From the NCBI GenBank assembly GCA_002256765.1, contig NCHJ01000005.1, positions 1 through 52,077 on the forward strand: a stretch of 52,077 nt of DNA, written 5' to 3'. Positions 40,714 through 49,537 of this stretch are shown here, piece after piece. The stretch comes from Bacteroidetes bacterium 24-39-8 (lineage in GTDB: Bacteria > Bacteroidota > Bacteroidia > Chitinophagales > Chitinophagaceae). Below the pieces are notes generated by a model that was not told where the DNA came from, did not search any database, and saw nothing but the letters and a program-made list of their open reading frames with translations. Within the stretch, counting starts at the first letter, position 1, and every line of letters begins with the position of its first letter. A program made the translations under genes and the position numbers.

Positions 40714-42827
40714 TGTTTGGTTTGTTCGGGTTGATAATCCGTTGGTAAGTGGGTAGAAAGTTTTTCCCACCAGGACCAATAACCCTCAATAAACAAATTG
40801 TTTCCATAGAAATAGGTTCCATTGGGATAAATAGAAAGTCCAATTTTGTTGGGCAGATTGATATCGGAATTAATATGGTCAATTCTTTTTAAGGTAATCC
40901 TAGCGTATTCTATTGGGTCTCTTTTGTTTTGATAGGTAACACGCAACCAACCTATAAAACCCATGAACTGAGCAGTTGCATCAATGCTGGTATCAATTGG
41001 GGCAACTAAATCTTCCTTAGTAATCAGTTGGTCTAACTGAACGCTATATTCATTAGCACCTAATTTGCTTGCCTTTTTGTAATATTCTAAACTGTCTTTT
41101 GAAATACTAATAGTTTCTTTGTTTTTAATGGCTTTTGAATAAGCCTTAAAAAGGCTAGAAGCTCGTTTGTATTCTGCATAATCTACTTTAAGCACCTGGT
41201 GAATTTCAAATCCTTCTTGCTCTAATTGATTGTTATAAAGCGCTCTCATAAAATGCATGATAGAACCTTGATAAGCTTCTTTTCGTTTTTTAGCCCAACG
41301 ATTTTTTTCATCATTATTTTTTGGTAGCATTTCTTGAAACTGTGGATAGCCACTATAGAAAAAACTGCGTTCCTCTAAATTGTATTCAAACTTGGTTAGT
41401 AAATATTGAATTCGGTAACCCAATGCCTTGTTTTCAAATAATAGTTTTTCACGAGAAAATGCCCGAATAGAATTGTTTTTTCTGCTAAATCTAAACTTGA
41501 CTACTTCTGGATTTAGGAGTTTGCAATCTGCAGCAAGCGCACTATTGCCTATAAAGTGTGTATTAAAATATTTGCCCCATTTTTCCCATCCATCCTCGTC
41601 ATAGGGTTCTACAATTACTTCTTGTAATTCGTTAGCAGTTGGTTTGAGTAAAACCTGTAAAGAAGCGGTTATTTGGCTACTATTGATAGAAATAGTTCTG
41701 GTTTCATAGTTTAATGAAGAGATGACTAATTCAAATTTTCCCTGTGGTATTCTTTCTATATTAAAATGACCAGATTGGTCTGTGGTAGTACCAATAGAAG
41801 TATGGCTCAAGAATAAATTTATTCCAGCCAATGGTTGTTTGGTAATGGAATCAAGCACCATGCCCCGAATACTGGATTGTGCATTGGTATCCATACTGAA
41901 AAAGCAAGCGCAGATAACCAATAACATGAGAAAAAAATCCTTTGCCAACCTAAAAGTATTGCAATGTGCTTCTACAATGGTTCTAATATCTGGGGAATAA
42001 CCACCACCAATGGCCACTGTAACGGGAATGGCTTTTTCTTTTAAGGATTCAAAGACAAATGCATCTCTTTGTTTACAGCCTTCTATACTCACTTTTAATT
42101 TTCCAAACTTGTCCGTTTCTAAAATGTCTACTCCTGAAAGATAAAAGGCAAAATCAGGTTTTACTGTTTCAAGCAGGCCTGGCAAATGATATTGAAGTAA
42201 AGTCAAATAAGTATCAGTGTCAGTACCATCTAAGAGTGGAATATCCAAATTGGAAACCTCTTTGTGAAAAGGGTAATTGTGTGCGCCATGCATGCTAAAA
42301 GTAAATACCCTATCATCTGATTCAAAGATTTTGGCTGTGCCGTTTCCTTGGTGCACGTCTAGGTCAATGATTAAAATTTGCTTTGCTAGCCCTTTTTTCA
42401 ATAACCAGTTTGCTGCTACGGCCATATCGTTTAACAAACAAAATCCTTCTCCTCTGTCAGCAAATGCATGATGGGTGCCACCCGCCACATTCAGTGCAAT
42501 CCCGTTTTCTATGGCGTATATACAACAGTCTATTGTTCCTTGGGTTATCATTAATTCCCGCTCAATCAATTCAGGCGATTGTGGAAATCCAATTTTTCTT
42601 TGTTCAGATGCACTTAGTGTTTGTTGCTTTAATTTATGCAAGTAGTTGATGTCATGGGTCCATAATACCACTTCATCTGAACAGTAATTGGGTTCAAATA
42701 AATTTTCTTGAAAGATGGTTCCTTCATGCAATAATTGCTCAGGAATCAACTCATATTTGAGCATAGGAAATCGGTGACCTTCTGGTAAGGAGTAGGCATA
42801 GCAAGCATGATAGGCAATTTTTACCAT
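40710..42827 (-). CDS. In-frame fusion: histone-deacetylase-family enzyme plus secreted regulatory-domain protein
   Basis: Residues 1-299 are a complete histone-deacetylase/acetoin-utilisation domain: H119-H120 (GGTHHAF), zinc ligands D157 and H159 (LDVHQGNG) and D234 (SGVDIL), and Y277 (GGGYSPD). It ends where such enzymes end (IVEAHCNTFRLAKDFF). With no stop, the frame runs into a signal-peptide-like stretch (about 299-317, LMLLVICACFFSMDTNAQS), a carboxypeptidase-like regulatory domain (about 318-395) and an unrecognised C-terminus (to 705). The pieces normally are separate proteins. Read alone, the second would start at ATG 41927 or TTG 41948. A run of seven T lies at the join. I keep one frame because the sequence has no stop. 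It follows pdeM by one base. Confidence 0.7.
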   Translation of the reverse strand: MVKIAYHACYAYSLPEGHRFPMLKYELIPEQLLHEGTIFQENLFEPNYCSDEVVLWTHDINYLHKLKQQTLSASEQRKIGFPQSPELIERELMITQGTIDCCIYAIENGIALNVAGGTHHAFADRGEGFCLLNDMAVAANWLLKKGLAKQILIIDLDVHQGNGTAKIFESDDRVFTFSMHGAHNYPFHKEVSNLDIPLLDGTDTDTYLTLLQYHLPGLLETVKPDFAFYLSGVDILETDKFGKLKVSIEGCKQRDAFVFESLKEKAIPVTVAIGGGYSPDIRTIVEAHCNTFRLAKDFFLMLLVICACFFSMDTNAQSSIRGMVLDSITKQPLAGINLFLSHTSIGTTTDQSGHFNIERIPQGKFELVISSLNYETRTISINSSQITASLQVLLKPTANELQEVIVEPYDEDGWEKWGKYFNTHFIGNSALAADCKLLNPEVVKFRFSRKNNSIRAFSREKLLFENKALGYRIQYLLTKFEYNLEERSFFYSGYPQFQEMLPKNNDEKNRWAKKRKEAYQGSIMHFMRALYNNQLEQEGFEIHQVLKVDYAEYKRASSLFKAYSKAIKNKETISISKDSLEYYKKASKLGANEYSVQLDQLITKEDLVAPIDTSIDATAQFMGFIGWLRVTYQNKRDPIEYARITLKRIDHINSDINLPNKIGLSIYPNGTYFYGNNLFIEGYWSWWEKLSTHLPTDYQPEQTKH

Positions 42828-42828
42828 C

Positions 42829-43491
42829 TTATCTAGCTATTTCTATGAGTTGATGATTCACTATGGCAAAAATGGTATTGTCTTTTTTCTTTTTTACAGT
42901 TGCTGTGCCACTAAATCTACTAAATGCAGGAAGAATACAAGTGGTTTTGGTAAAATAAAAACAGGGGAAATGCAGGTTTTGTTTACCCATTCCCGATAAG
43001 CTTACTCCGGGATGTAAATGACCTGAGAATAGAAATCCACTATCAGGATGTTCTGTAAACGCCATTGGTTCATGAACAAATTGAAATGGACCTTGTTGGA
43101 AGATTCCTTTATGAATTGCAATTTGATTGGATTGGTAACATTGATCACCTAAAATATCGTGATTGCCCATTACCAAGAGTAATTCCAATTGTTCAAAATC
43201 TTTTCTCCATTTGGCAAATAAATCCATTTCTAAATTAGCGGCACTATGAAAAAGATCGCCTACCACTATCAATCTTTCAGGTTTAAAAAAGCCCAATAAG
43301 TCAACCATTCTTTGCATGTCTTCCTGAAATACTGCCTGAGGCACTCCAATACCATTTTTTCTAAAATGGCCTGTTTTTCCAAAATGGGTATCAGACAGTA
43401 ATAAAGTAGACTGATTCTCCCAAAAGATGGCCCGTTGGGGGCTAATCCAACAGGTTTGATCTTGAATTTGATATGGAATAGGAGCGTTCAT
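42829..43491 (-). CDS. pdeM: Ligase-associated DNA damage response endonuclease PdeM
   Basis: The 220-residue calcineurin-type metallophosphoesterase shows LLSDTHFGKTGHF (near 32, D and H ligands), VVGDLFHS (near 97), LVMGNHDILGD (near 127) and FSGHLHPG (near 174). This is the phosphoesterase that in many bacteria is encoded with a DEXH helicase, an ATP-dependent DNA ligase and an exonuclease. Here the helicase gene is just upstream (18 bases), but the ligase and exonuclease are not in the window. It probably acts on DNA or RNA ends during repair; this is inferred from the family. Confidence 0.9.
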   Translation of the reverse strand: MNAPIPYQIQDQTCWISPQRAIFWENQSTLLLSDTHFGKTGHFRKNGIGVPQAVFQEDMQRMVDLLGFFKPERLIVVGDLFHSAANLEMDLFAKWRKDFEQLELLLVMGNHDILGDQCYQSNQIAIHKGIFQQGPFQFVHEPMAFTEHPDSGFLFSGHLHPGVSLSGMGKQNLHFPCFYFTKTTCILPAFSRFSGTATVKKKKDNTIFAIVNHQLIEIAR

Positions 43492-43509
43492 TTGAGGTGC
43501 AAAGATGCA

Positions 43510-45978
43510 CTAGGATTTGCTAAGTTGTTCTTGCATTTTTCTAACTCGATCCTCCAATTTTTCGCTACTCAAACTATTTCTATTTAAGCCATCTACAACA
43601 ATGGGGATAGCCAAGGGCGTCAATTGTTTGGGAAAACAAAGCAAAATCTGGCTATGGTACATTCTTTCTAGAGCGGCCCTAAGTCTATGCTCTTCCATTT
43701 GCTGTTCCATCAATTCTCTAAATGCTTGTCTAAACAAAATATTATCTGGCTCATATTCCTCAAACACTTTGTACAAAAGGGCAGCAGATGATTGTAAGTG
43801 GCGTGCTTTTTTGTGCTCGCCTGGGAATCCTTGAAAAATAAGTCCACCAATCACGGCTATATCCCTAAATTTTCTTTTAGACATTTCTGCACTATTGATA
43901 CTCTTTTGAATATCGGCAAAAAGGTTTTCTGTTTTAAAAAGTTCCTGCACATTGGAATCATCCACCGGAATGGGTTGATCACTCAATAATTCAAACCCAT
44001 AATCATTCATGGCAATGGAAAAACTGATGGGCATAATCTGGGCTATTCTATATGCTAGTATGGCACTCATGGCTTCGTGTACTTGCCGGCCTTCAAAAGG
44101 GTAAACCAGTAAATGATAGCCGTCTTTGGATTCAATTTGCTCAATCAATAATTCATTGTCACGTGGAATTTTTGAAAGGGCTGCTTGGGTTTGAAATAAA
44201 TGTCTCAGGCTCTTGATTTCTATTTCAGTTTCATCTACCAAAGCTTTATTAAAAGTCTCTCTTAAAATGGCGCCTAGATTGGCGGTAAGGCTCATGCGGC
44301 CTCCATTCCATGAAGGAACTATGGATTTTTTAGCACTAGATTTTCTAACCAAAACATCCATATCTTTGATCATCACCAATTCTAAATTTCTACCTGCAAG
44401 GGTGAATACATCACCTGGATCTAGTCTGCTAATAAAATATTCTTCTATCACTCCAACATAACCCCCACCTAGAAATTTTACTTTTAACATGGCATCGCTT
44501 ACAATAGTGCCAATATGCATACGATGTCGCATGGCAATCTTTCTGCTTGTTATTTTATATAAACCCTGTTCCAACACCACTTTGTGGTATTCATCATATT
44601 GGTTTAAAGCTATACCTCCTTGGGTAATATGTAATAATACTTCTTTGAATTCTTCATCACTAATATCGGCAAAGCAATAACTGGTTTTGATTTCCTGAAA
44701 GATGGTATTGGCATCAAAACCTTCACCCACAGCTAGGGTGCAGAGGTATTGAATGAGCACATCAAAGCAAAGTAGGAGTGGGTCTTTGCTTTCAATTTTG
44801 TTTTCTACTATGGCTTGTTTAAGCGCTGCTGCTTCAACCAATTCTAATGAATGTGTTGGCAAAAAATAGAGTCGGCTAATTTCTCCTGGTCCATGACCAC
44901 TTCTTCCAGCACGTTGTAAAAATCTAGCTACCCCTTTGGGTGATCCTACCTGAATCACCGTATCTACTGGTCTAAAATCAACACCCAAGTCTAGACTGGC
45001 CGTACAAACCACTGCTTTGAGCTTTTGAGCGTGTAAAGCATCTTCTACCCAAGCTCTTAATTCAGGCTCAATGCTGCCATGGTGTAAGGCAATTGCTCCT
45101 GCTAATTGTGGTGCAATATTGAGGATGGTTTGGTACCAGGTTTCGCTCATGCCCCTGGTATTGATAAAGATTAAAGTGCTATTACTTGCTTCAATAATGG
45201 GGATGAGTTTCTCAGCTAATTTGATGCCTAAATGACCAGCCCAAGGGTATTCTGAAATTTCATCTGGGATAATAGAATGAACTTCTATTTTTTTATCTAT
45301 CGATGCTCTTATGATGCAACCCTCTTCTTGCAAGGGCGCTAATAATACTTGTCTGGCTTCTTCTAAATTGCCAATAGTGGCAGAAATACCCCAAAGACTG
45401 ATCTTATTTTTTTTCTTGGCTTGCATACCCAACAGCCTTGTGATGGCTAGTTCTACTTGCACGCCTCTTTTGCTACCCATTAGTTCATGCCATTCGTCTA
45501 CAGCAATCCATTGTAAATGTGCAAATACAGAGGAGCAATCTTTTTGTGCCAATAATAAGTGCAGGCTTTCTGGAGTAATGATCAGTATTTCTGGAACCTT
45601 TCTTTTCTGTTTTTGTCTTTCACTGGTGCTGGTGTCTCCATTACGAATGCCAACTTTCCATGGTATACTCAATTCTTCTAAAACGGCTTCCATGGCCCTG
45701 CCAATATCTTTGGCCAATGCCCTTAAAGGCGTAATCCAAAGTAGTTGTAAATTACCTGGTGCAATAGTTTGATAGTTCTTTGGGTGCTCGTTAATGTATT
45801 GAATTAATGTGCCTAGAAATACGGAAAAAGTTTTGCCACATCCAGTAGGAGCGTTGACCAATCCTGAATGGCCATGCATGATTTGCTCCCAAGTTTGTTC
45901 TTGAAATTCAAAAGGGTGGAAGTCTTTTTTCTCCAGCCATTGACTAATAACGCCATATCCTTTTGATTCTTGAAGCAT
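43510..45978 (-). CDS. Ligase-associated DNA damage response DEXH-box helicase (Lhr-like)
   Basis: The 822-residue helicase has the Walker A motif NAPTGCGKT (42-50), WITPLRALAKD (motif Ia), DEWHE (motif II), GISATIGN (motif III), INTRGMSE and DLGVDFRPVD (motifs IV-V), and FLQRAGRSGHGPG (motif VI), then the Lhr-type C-terminal region. This is the family that occurs with PdeM, an ATP-dependent ligase and an exonuclease. It is predicted to be a 3'-to-5' single-strand translocase used in repair. ATG 45978 was taken over an upstream TTG (45987). It lies 10 bases after the cytochrome gene and 18 before pdeM, so the four genes from 47.4 to 40.7 kb may form one transcript. Confidence 0.92.
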   Translation of the reverse strand: MLQESKGYGVISQWLEKKDFHPFEFQEQTWEQIMHGHSGLVNAPTGCGKTFSVFLGTLIQYINEHPKNYQTIAPGNLQLLWITPLRALAKDIGRAMEAVLEELSIPWKVGIRNGDTSTSERQKQKRKVPEILIITPESLHLLLAQKDCSSVFAHLQWIAVDEWHELMGSKRGVQVELAITRLLGMQAKKKNKISLWGISATIGNLEEARQVLLAPLQEEGCIIRASIDKKIEVHSIIPDEISEYPWAGHLGIKLAEKLIPIIEASNSTLIFINTRGMSETWYQTILNIAPQLAGAIALHHGSIEPELRAWVEDALHAQKLKAVVCTASLDLGVDFRPVDTVIQVGSPKGVARFLQRAGRSGHGPGEISRLYFLPTHSLELVEAAALKQAIVENKIESKDPLLLCFDVLIQYLCTLAVGEGFDANTIFQEIKTSYCFADISDEEFKEVLLHITQGGIALNQYDEYHKVVLEQGLYKITSRKIAMRHRMHIGTIVSDAMLKVKFLGGGYVGVIEEYFISRLDPGDVFTLAGRNLELVMIKDMDVLVRKSSAKKSIVPSWNGGRMSLTANLGAILRETFNKALVDETEIEIKSLRHLFQTQAALSKIPRDNELLIEQIESKDGYHLLVYPFEGRQVHEAMSAILAYRIAQIMPISFSIAMNDYGFELLSDQPIPVDDSNVQELFKTENLFADIQKSINSAEMSKRKFRDIAVIGGLIFQGFPGEHKKARHLQSSAALLYKVFEEYEPDNILFRQAFRELMEQQMEEHRLRAALERMYHSQILLCFPKQLTPLAIPIVVDGLNRNSLSSEKLEDRVRKMQEQLSKS

Positions 45979-45988
45979 GGTTTTCAAG

Positions 45989-47398
45989 CTACAAAGTTTT
46001 CAGGTATTCAAGCAAGGCTTTTCTTTCTTGGTTGGATAATTTGTTACCAAAGCCGTGTCCAGTATTTCCATAGCCAGGCAATTTTGTATTGTAGGTTTTC
46101 TTACCATCAGGTTGGTCTGCAATTGTGAATTCCCATCCAAGTGCCGTTGAATCATACACAGGATTTTTAAAATCTCTTTTCCAATAAGTAGGTCTGAGGG
46201 AACTTTTTAAAACCCCTTCAATGGTAGGCACAGAGCCATTGTGTAAATATGGTGCTGTAGCCCAAACACCATCTAAAGGTGGAGCCATATAACCATTTGC
46301 TGGTTCTAGTTTGGCGGGTAAATCGCCCTTGGCAAACCAACTTTTATTAAACCAAGCAATGAATTGTGGATTTTGGTGGTTGGCCTTAAAGAGTAAAGAA
46401 TCTGTTTGAATAATGGAGGCGGGAATTAGTAAATTGGGATAGGTCCAATCATTGCCATAAGTACCATGGCATTTACTACAATTGTCTGTAAATATAATTT
46501 TCCCAGACTCCGCAAGTGTCTGATCAATGGGATAGGGATACTTTGGTGGTTTAATGGATTTGATATACGCCAATACATCGCCAAAATGACTAAATACTTC
46601 TCTTGCTTCTGCTGTGTCTTTTACGGTTAGGATATTGCTGAGCATTAAGAATTTGCCAAAATCGCCTCGGCCAAAACCATTGTAGAACATGGCATTTTTC
46701 TTTTTTAACAACCACCAGGCAGGAACATCTGTAGGAATCACTTCTTTGGGAATGTCAAGTATGGGTTCTTTTTTCCATTCTAGGGTTTCTGGATCTCGGT
46801 GTGCCACCAATAAGGTAGCCAATCTATCTGCCGCATTAACGCCCCTAACTTCGGTTTCCATCATAGGGGCAATGGTGCTCATAGATCTGATTAAATCTTT
46901 GCTAGCATCATATTGAGCGGGAGAAACGGTTTGCATGAAACTGGTGACCAATCCCCTTAAAAAATTATTACTATGTCCAATATTGCTAAAATCAAGATAA
47001 GTATTACCCAAGCCAACTACTAAACTGTCATTGAAAACTTGAGCGTGGCATTGCAAACAAGTTGGTACTACTACGTCAATACCCCGATCATTGGTAATGA
47101 CGTTGTAACCATGGGGTACGGTTGCATTCTTTCCACTTCTGTTTAAATAATTGTGTTTTTCTTTGCCATTTAATAAGTTAAAATAGCCATATGGAAGACC
47201 GCTTTTTAAATAGTCACCTGTAATGAGGTATTGATAGCCTTTAGCTGCGTCACCGCCGCGTTGGGGGCTAGCGGGAATAAATTGTGGCTTGTCTCCTGGA
47301 TCAGAACTGGCTGATAATAAAAGCATCCATACGCAAAAAAGGCTTATTAGAACCAATAGACTGATTCCTTTTTTGGGGTGCGCATAGAACTCTTTCAT
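45989..47398 (-). CDS. Di-haem c-type cytochrome (RoxA/cytochrome c peroxidase-like)
   Basis: The 469-residue protein has an N-terminal membrane anchor (about 11-31) and two haem-binding motifs, C114-LQC-H118 and C307-SKC-H311. The stretch ATAPYLHNGSVPTIEGVL near 380 is shared by di-haem peroxidases and the rubber oxygenase RoxA family. It should be located in the periplasm, tethered to the inner membrane, where cytochrome c assembly occurs. The substrate is unknown; a peroxidase or oxygenase role is possible. The family call is by motif only. Confidence 0.8.
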   Translation of the reverse strand: MKEFYAHPKKGISLLVLISLFCVWMLLLSASSDPGDKPQFIPASPQRGGDAAKGYQYLITGDYLKSGLPYGYFNLLNGKEKHNYLNRSGKNATVPHGYNVITNDRGIDVVVPTCLQCHAQVFNDSLVVGLGNTYLDFSNIGHSNNFLRGLVTSFMQTVSPAQYDASKDLIRSMSTIAPMMETEVRGVNAADRLATLLVAHRDPETLEWKKEPILDIPKEVIPTDVPAWWLLKKKNAMFYNGFGRGDFGKFLMLSNILTVKDTAEAREVFSHFGDVLAYIKSIKPPKYPYPIDQTLAESGKIIFTDNCSKCHGTYGNDWTYPNLLIPASIIQTDSLLFKANHQNPQFIAWFNKSWFAKGDLPAKLEPANGYMAPPLDGVWATAPYLHNGSVPTIEGVLKSSLRPTYWKRDFKNPVYDSTALGWEFTIADQPDGKKTYNTKLPGYGNTGHGFGNKLSNQERKALLEYLKTL

Positions 47399-47461
47399 AC
47401 AAGAAGTATAACAAAGGATTGCTCAATAGGTTCTGTATAGGGGATAATAGACCTAGTTTAG

Positions 47462-47761
47462 CTAGTCGGCAATCTTATCAATCCACTTGCCCAACAAATT
47501 TTCCAACTTAATGGTCAACTTTTCAGCAGTTCTGCCAATACTGCTTTGGAATTCGGGTATTTTGAATAGCCAATAAAAGAAGCTACCACGACCCTCTTGT
47601 TGCATATCCTTGAAGACCGTTTTTCTAATCATTGTCCCATAGTCAGATTTTAGATAGGACCAGTTATTGGCCAGTCTTTCTTCCATAATCATTTTTTTCT
47701 GCTCTAAAAGTCCAATCTGTTTGTCCAGACTGGCTAAGTCTTTAATCTCAGTCTGCTTCAT
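47462..47761 (-). CDS. Small hypothetical protein, partner of a holin-like gene
   Basis: The 99-residue protein begins MKQTEIKDLASLDKQIGLLEQKK with a charged coiled-coil-like helix (about 8-30) and ends in a basic amphipathic tail; a short moderately hydrophobic stretch (FFYWLFKI, near 61) is too short for a confident membrane helix. I do not recognise a named family. Its start overlaps the end of the upstream holin-like gene by 14 bases, so they form one translational unit. Pairs of this kind (YqjE-like plus a small partner) are common in envelope-stress settings, but no function is established here. Confidence 0.72.
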   Translation of the reverse strand: MKQTEIKDLASLDKQIGLLEQKKMIMEERLANNWSYLKSDYGTMIRKTVFKDMQQEGRGSFFYWLFKIPEFQSSIGRTAEKLTIKLENLLGKWIDKIAD

Positions 47762-48113
47762 ATTCTCTGGTTTGTTCCCTAATAATGATGCGAATAATGG
47801 GATGGATGAACAATTGTTTTCTGAGTAAGACCAATACCAGAGTAATGGTCAATAAAATTAAAGTTGTTAAACCAAACCCAATTACTGGGCTATTAAAAAT
47901 GCCTGACAGCCACCAACTCAAAGTTAGGCCTGCAAAAATGCTGATCAAGAATGCCATGGCACCTAAAACCATGAGCCAAATTAGCATGCCTGCAATGGTG
48001 GAACTTTTGCGAATAAATTGCAATGAGAATAATTGAATCCTCAGTTCTATGTACTCATTAATCTGGGCTTTATTCTCTTCTAAGAATTCCCATAAATTAG
48101 GTGCCTTTTCCAT
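47748..48113 (-). CDS. Phage-holin-family (YqjE/DUF1469-like) membrane protein
   Basis: The 121-residue protein has an amphipathic N-terminal part (ENKAQINEYIELRIQLFSLQF), two strong membrane helices (about 37-60 and 70-95) and a charged C-terminus. This is the pattern of the 'holin-X' or YqjE group, chromosomal membrane proteins unrelated in function to phage lysis. The role is unknown; homologues are linked to stress and ElaB/YqjD-type ribosome or membrane association. It is followed by an overlapping small gene. The long heptamer-repeat tract lies just upstream. Confidence 0.8.
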   Translation of the reverse strand: MEKAPNLWEFLEENKAQINEYIELRIQLFSLQFIRKSSTIAGMLIWLMVLGAMAFLISIFAGLTLSWWLSGIFNSPVIGFGLTTLILLTITLVLVLLRKQLFIHPIIRIIIREQTREYEAD

Positions 48114-48146
48114 AATGTGGATTGTTGGTTAAAGTTAGGAAACTTT

Positions 48147-48303
48147 AAGTTAAGAGGACGAAAGTGAAGAGAGGAGGAAAAAGTGAAGAGATAAGAGTTA
48201 AGAGTGAAGAAAGAAGTGAAGAGATAAGAGTTAAGAGTGAAGAGAGGAAGAAGAAGTGAAGAGATAAAAGATAAAAGTGTAGAGTGAAGAGAGGAGGAAA
48301 GTA
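48147..48303. repeat. Long AGTGAAG heptamer repeat tract
   Basis: About 155 bases consist mainly of AGTGAAG, AGATAAG, AGTTAAG and AGAGGAG-like heptamers. A block AGTGAAG AGATAAG AGTTAAG AGTGAAG occurs twice, at 48182 and 48215 (33 bases apart), so the tract grew partly by duplication. It lies between the periplasmic binding protein and the holin-like gene. A six-frame reading gives a spurious Ser/Leu-rich ORF. Confidence 0.88.
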
Positions 48304-48320
48304 TAGGGAAAAGCATGGGG

Positions 48321-48359
48321 GAAGCCCGATAAGGGAAAACAGATTAGAAAACGGGCTTC
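48321..48359 (-). other. Inverted repeat at the end of the binding-protein gene
   Basis: GAAGCCCG (48321-48328) and CGGGCTTC (48352-48359) are exact reverse complements around a 23-base loop that contains the stop codon. No T-run follows on the minus strand, so a rho-independent terminator is doubtful; it may protect the mRNA 3' end. Confidence 0.35.
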
Positions 48360-49519
48360 ACTTGACCGTCTAGCTTCTTTAGAATATAAATTTTCTTATT
48401 TTCTAGATAGTCAGCTATTGGATTATCCCTTTTGAACCTGATAGGTTGAATATCAAACTCATTGAAAACTTTGAATGACTTATCTGATATATTATTCAAA
48501 AAAGCCTCTTTGTGTTTGATCAGCAATTTTGGAAAATGGTACATAGATTCAAATCCCTTGAATACCTGATCGCTAGGTCTTGCTTGAAATTTAATTTTGT
48601 ACTTGTTAGTAATAGCAATGGAAACTTTATCGGTTCTGGTAAAATTAAAAGGACTGCTATAAATAATTTCTATGCCTTTGTATTCAGGTTTGGATAAGTC
48701 TTTAAAGCCATCCCAAGTGGGCATCCCTACTACGGTCCCTTTATAGTCGCGGTTATCGGCTAGGCATTTGACAATGGCATTCCCAAATGGTTCATTCAAA
48801 CTGCCACAAATCAAAACATTATTACGGTTACTATCCAAGTTTGCTAGTAGCGTCTGTTGGTTTAAACTGTCTACCATTTCTATTGTTTTTATTCTAAGTG
48901 CTAGAGATGGTGTTTTCTTTTGGAGCTCAGTGAAAAATCCTTGAATCATGTCTTCTAAAGCCCCTTTTCGTTTAACCCAAATTAAATTATCGGTACTATG
49001 AAAACGTTGCATGTATTTGTAAAGAGCATCAATATGTGTTCTCAAAGTTGAATTAATTAAAACAAAATAAGGGTTCTCGCTTACGCCACCGTCATTGGGA
49101 TAAGTCTCAGAAATCAGTGCAATTTTTTTATTAAGCGCAAAATCTGCTAAGGGCTTGATTTCATTGCGATTATTGAAAGAAGCAATAATTAATGAAACCC
49201 CTTCTAATTCTGGGTTAGCTAAGATTTCTTGTATAGCTTTTTCGCTCTTCTTACTATCATAGATTAACACTTCTGCATTTACACCTTCAGCATTTAAAGA
49301 ATCAATAGCCATCATGACTCCATTATAAAATTCAAGGCCTGGTAATAAGTACTTGGGCAAATTTGTATTACCCAATTTGAAATTATTACCACTAAAAGCA
49401 GAATCTACATACAGAGGTGCAAATACTACAATTTTAATGGGAGCTTCTTGAGCACGCGTTTCTTGAATAGCAAAACTGCTAATCAAAATGCCCAAAAAAA
49501 ATGCAAAACTACCTTTCAT
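48344..49519 (-). CDS. Periplasmic binding protein-like (type 1) exported protein
   Basis: A signal peptide (about 1-23, ending ETRAQ) is followed by a type-1 periplasmic-binding fold of 391 residues: IKIVVFAPLYVDSAF near 28, FYNGVMMAIDSLNAEGVNAEV near 65-85, ILANPELEGVSLIIASFNN near 99-118, LISETYPND near 135 and VVGMPTWDGFKDLS near 263. Bacteroidota often have such proteins without a matching ABC transporter, sometimes with a LysM domain; none is seen here. The ligand is unknown. guaA is 18 bases upstream on the same strand, so the two may share a transcript. Confidence 0.85.
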   Translation of the reverse strand: MKGSFAFFLGILISSFAIQETRAQEAPIKIVVFAPLYVDSAFSGNNFKLGNTNLPKYLLPGLEFYNGVMMAIDSLNAEGVNAEVLIYDSKKSEKAIQEILANPELEGVSLIIASFNNRNEIKPLADFALNKKIALISETYPNDGGVSENPYFVLINSTLRTHIDALYKYMQRFHSTDNLIWVKRKGALEDMIQGFFTELQKKTPSLALRIKTIEMVDSLNQQTLLANLDSNRNNVLICGSLNEPFGNAIVKCLADNRDYKGTVVGMPTWDGFKDLSKPEYKGIEIIYSSPFNFTRTDKVSIAITNKYKIKFQARPSDQVFKGFESMYHFPKLLIKHKEAFLNNISDKSFKVFNEFDIQPIRFKRDNPIADYLENKKIYILKKLDGQVKPVF

Positions 49520-49537
49520 CTATTTGTTATTAATTGC

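Noticed and set aside
43517..45772. Several plus-strand open frames of 60-150 residues inside the helicase gene
   Set aside because: They are antisense shadows of the DEXH helicase, rich in Cys/Ser/Leu, and lack promoters or recognisable domains.
48080..48316. Leu/Ser/Phe-rich open frame of 78 residues
   Set aside because: It is the translation of the AGTGAAG heptamer tract on the minus strand and overlaps the start of the holin-like gene; composition and repetition are those of the repeat, not of a protein.
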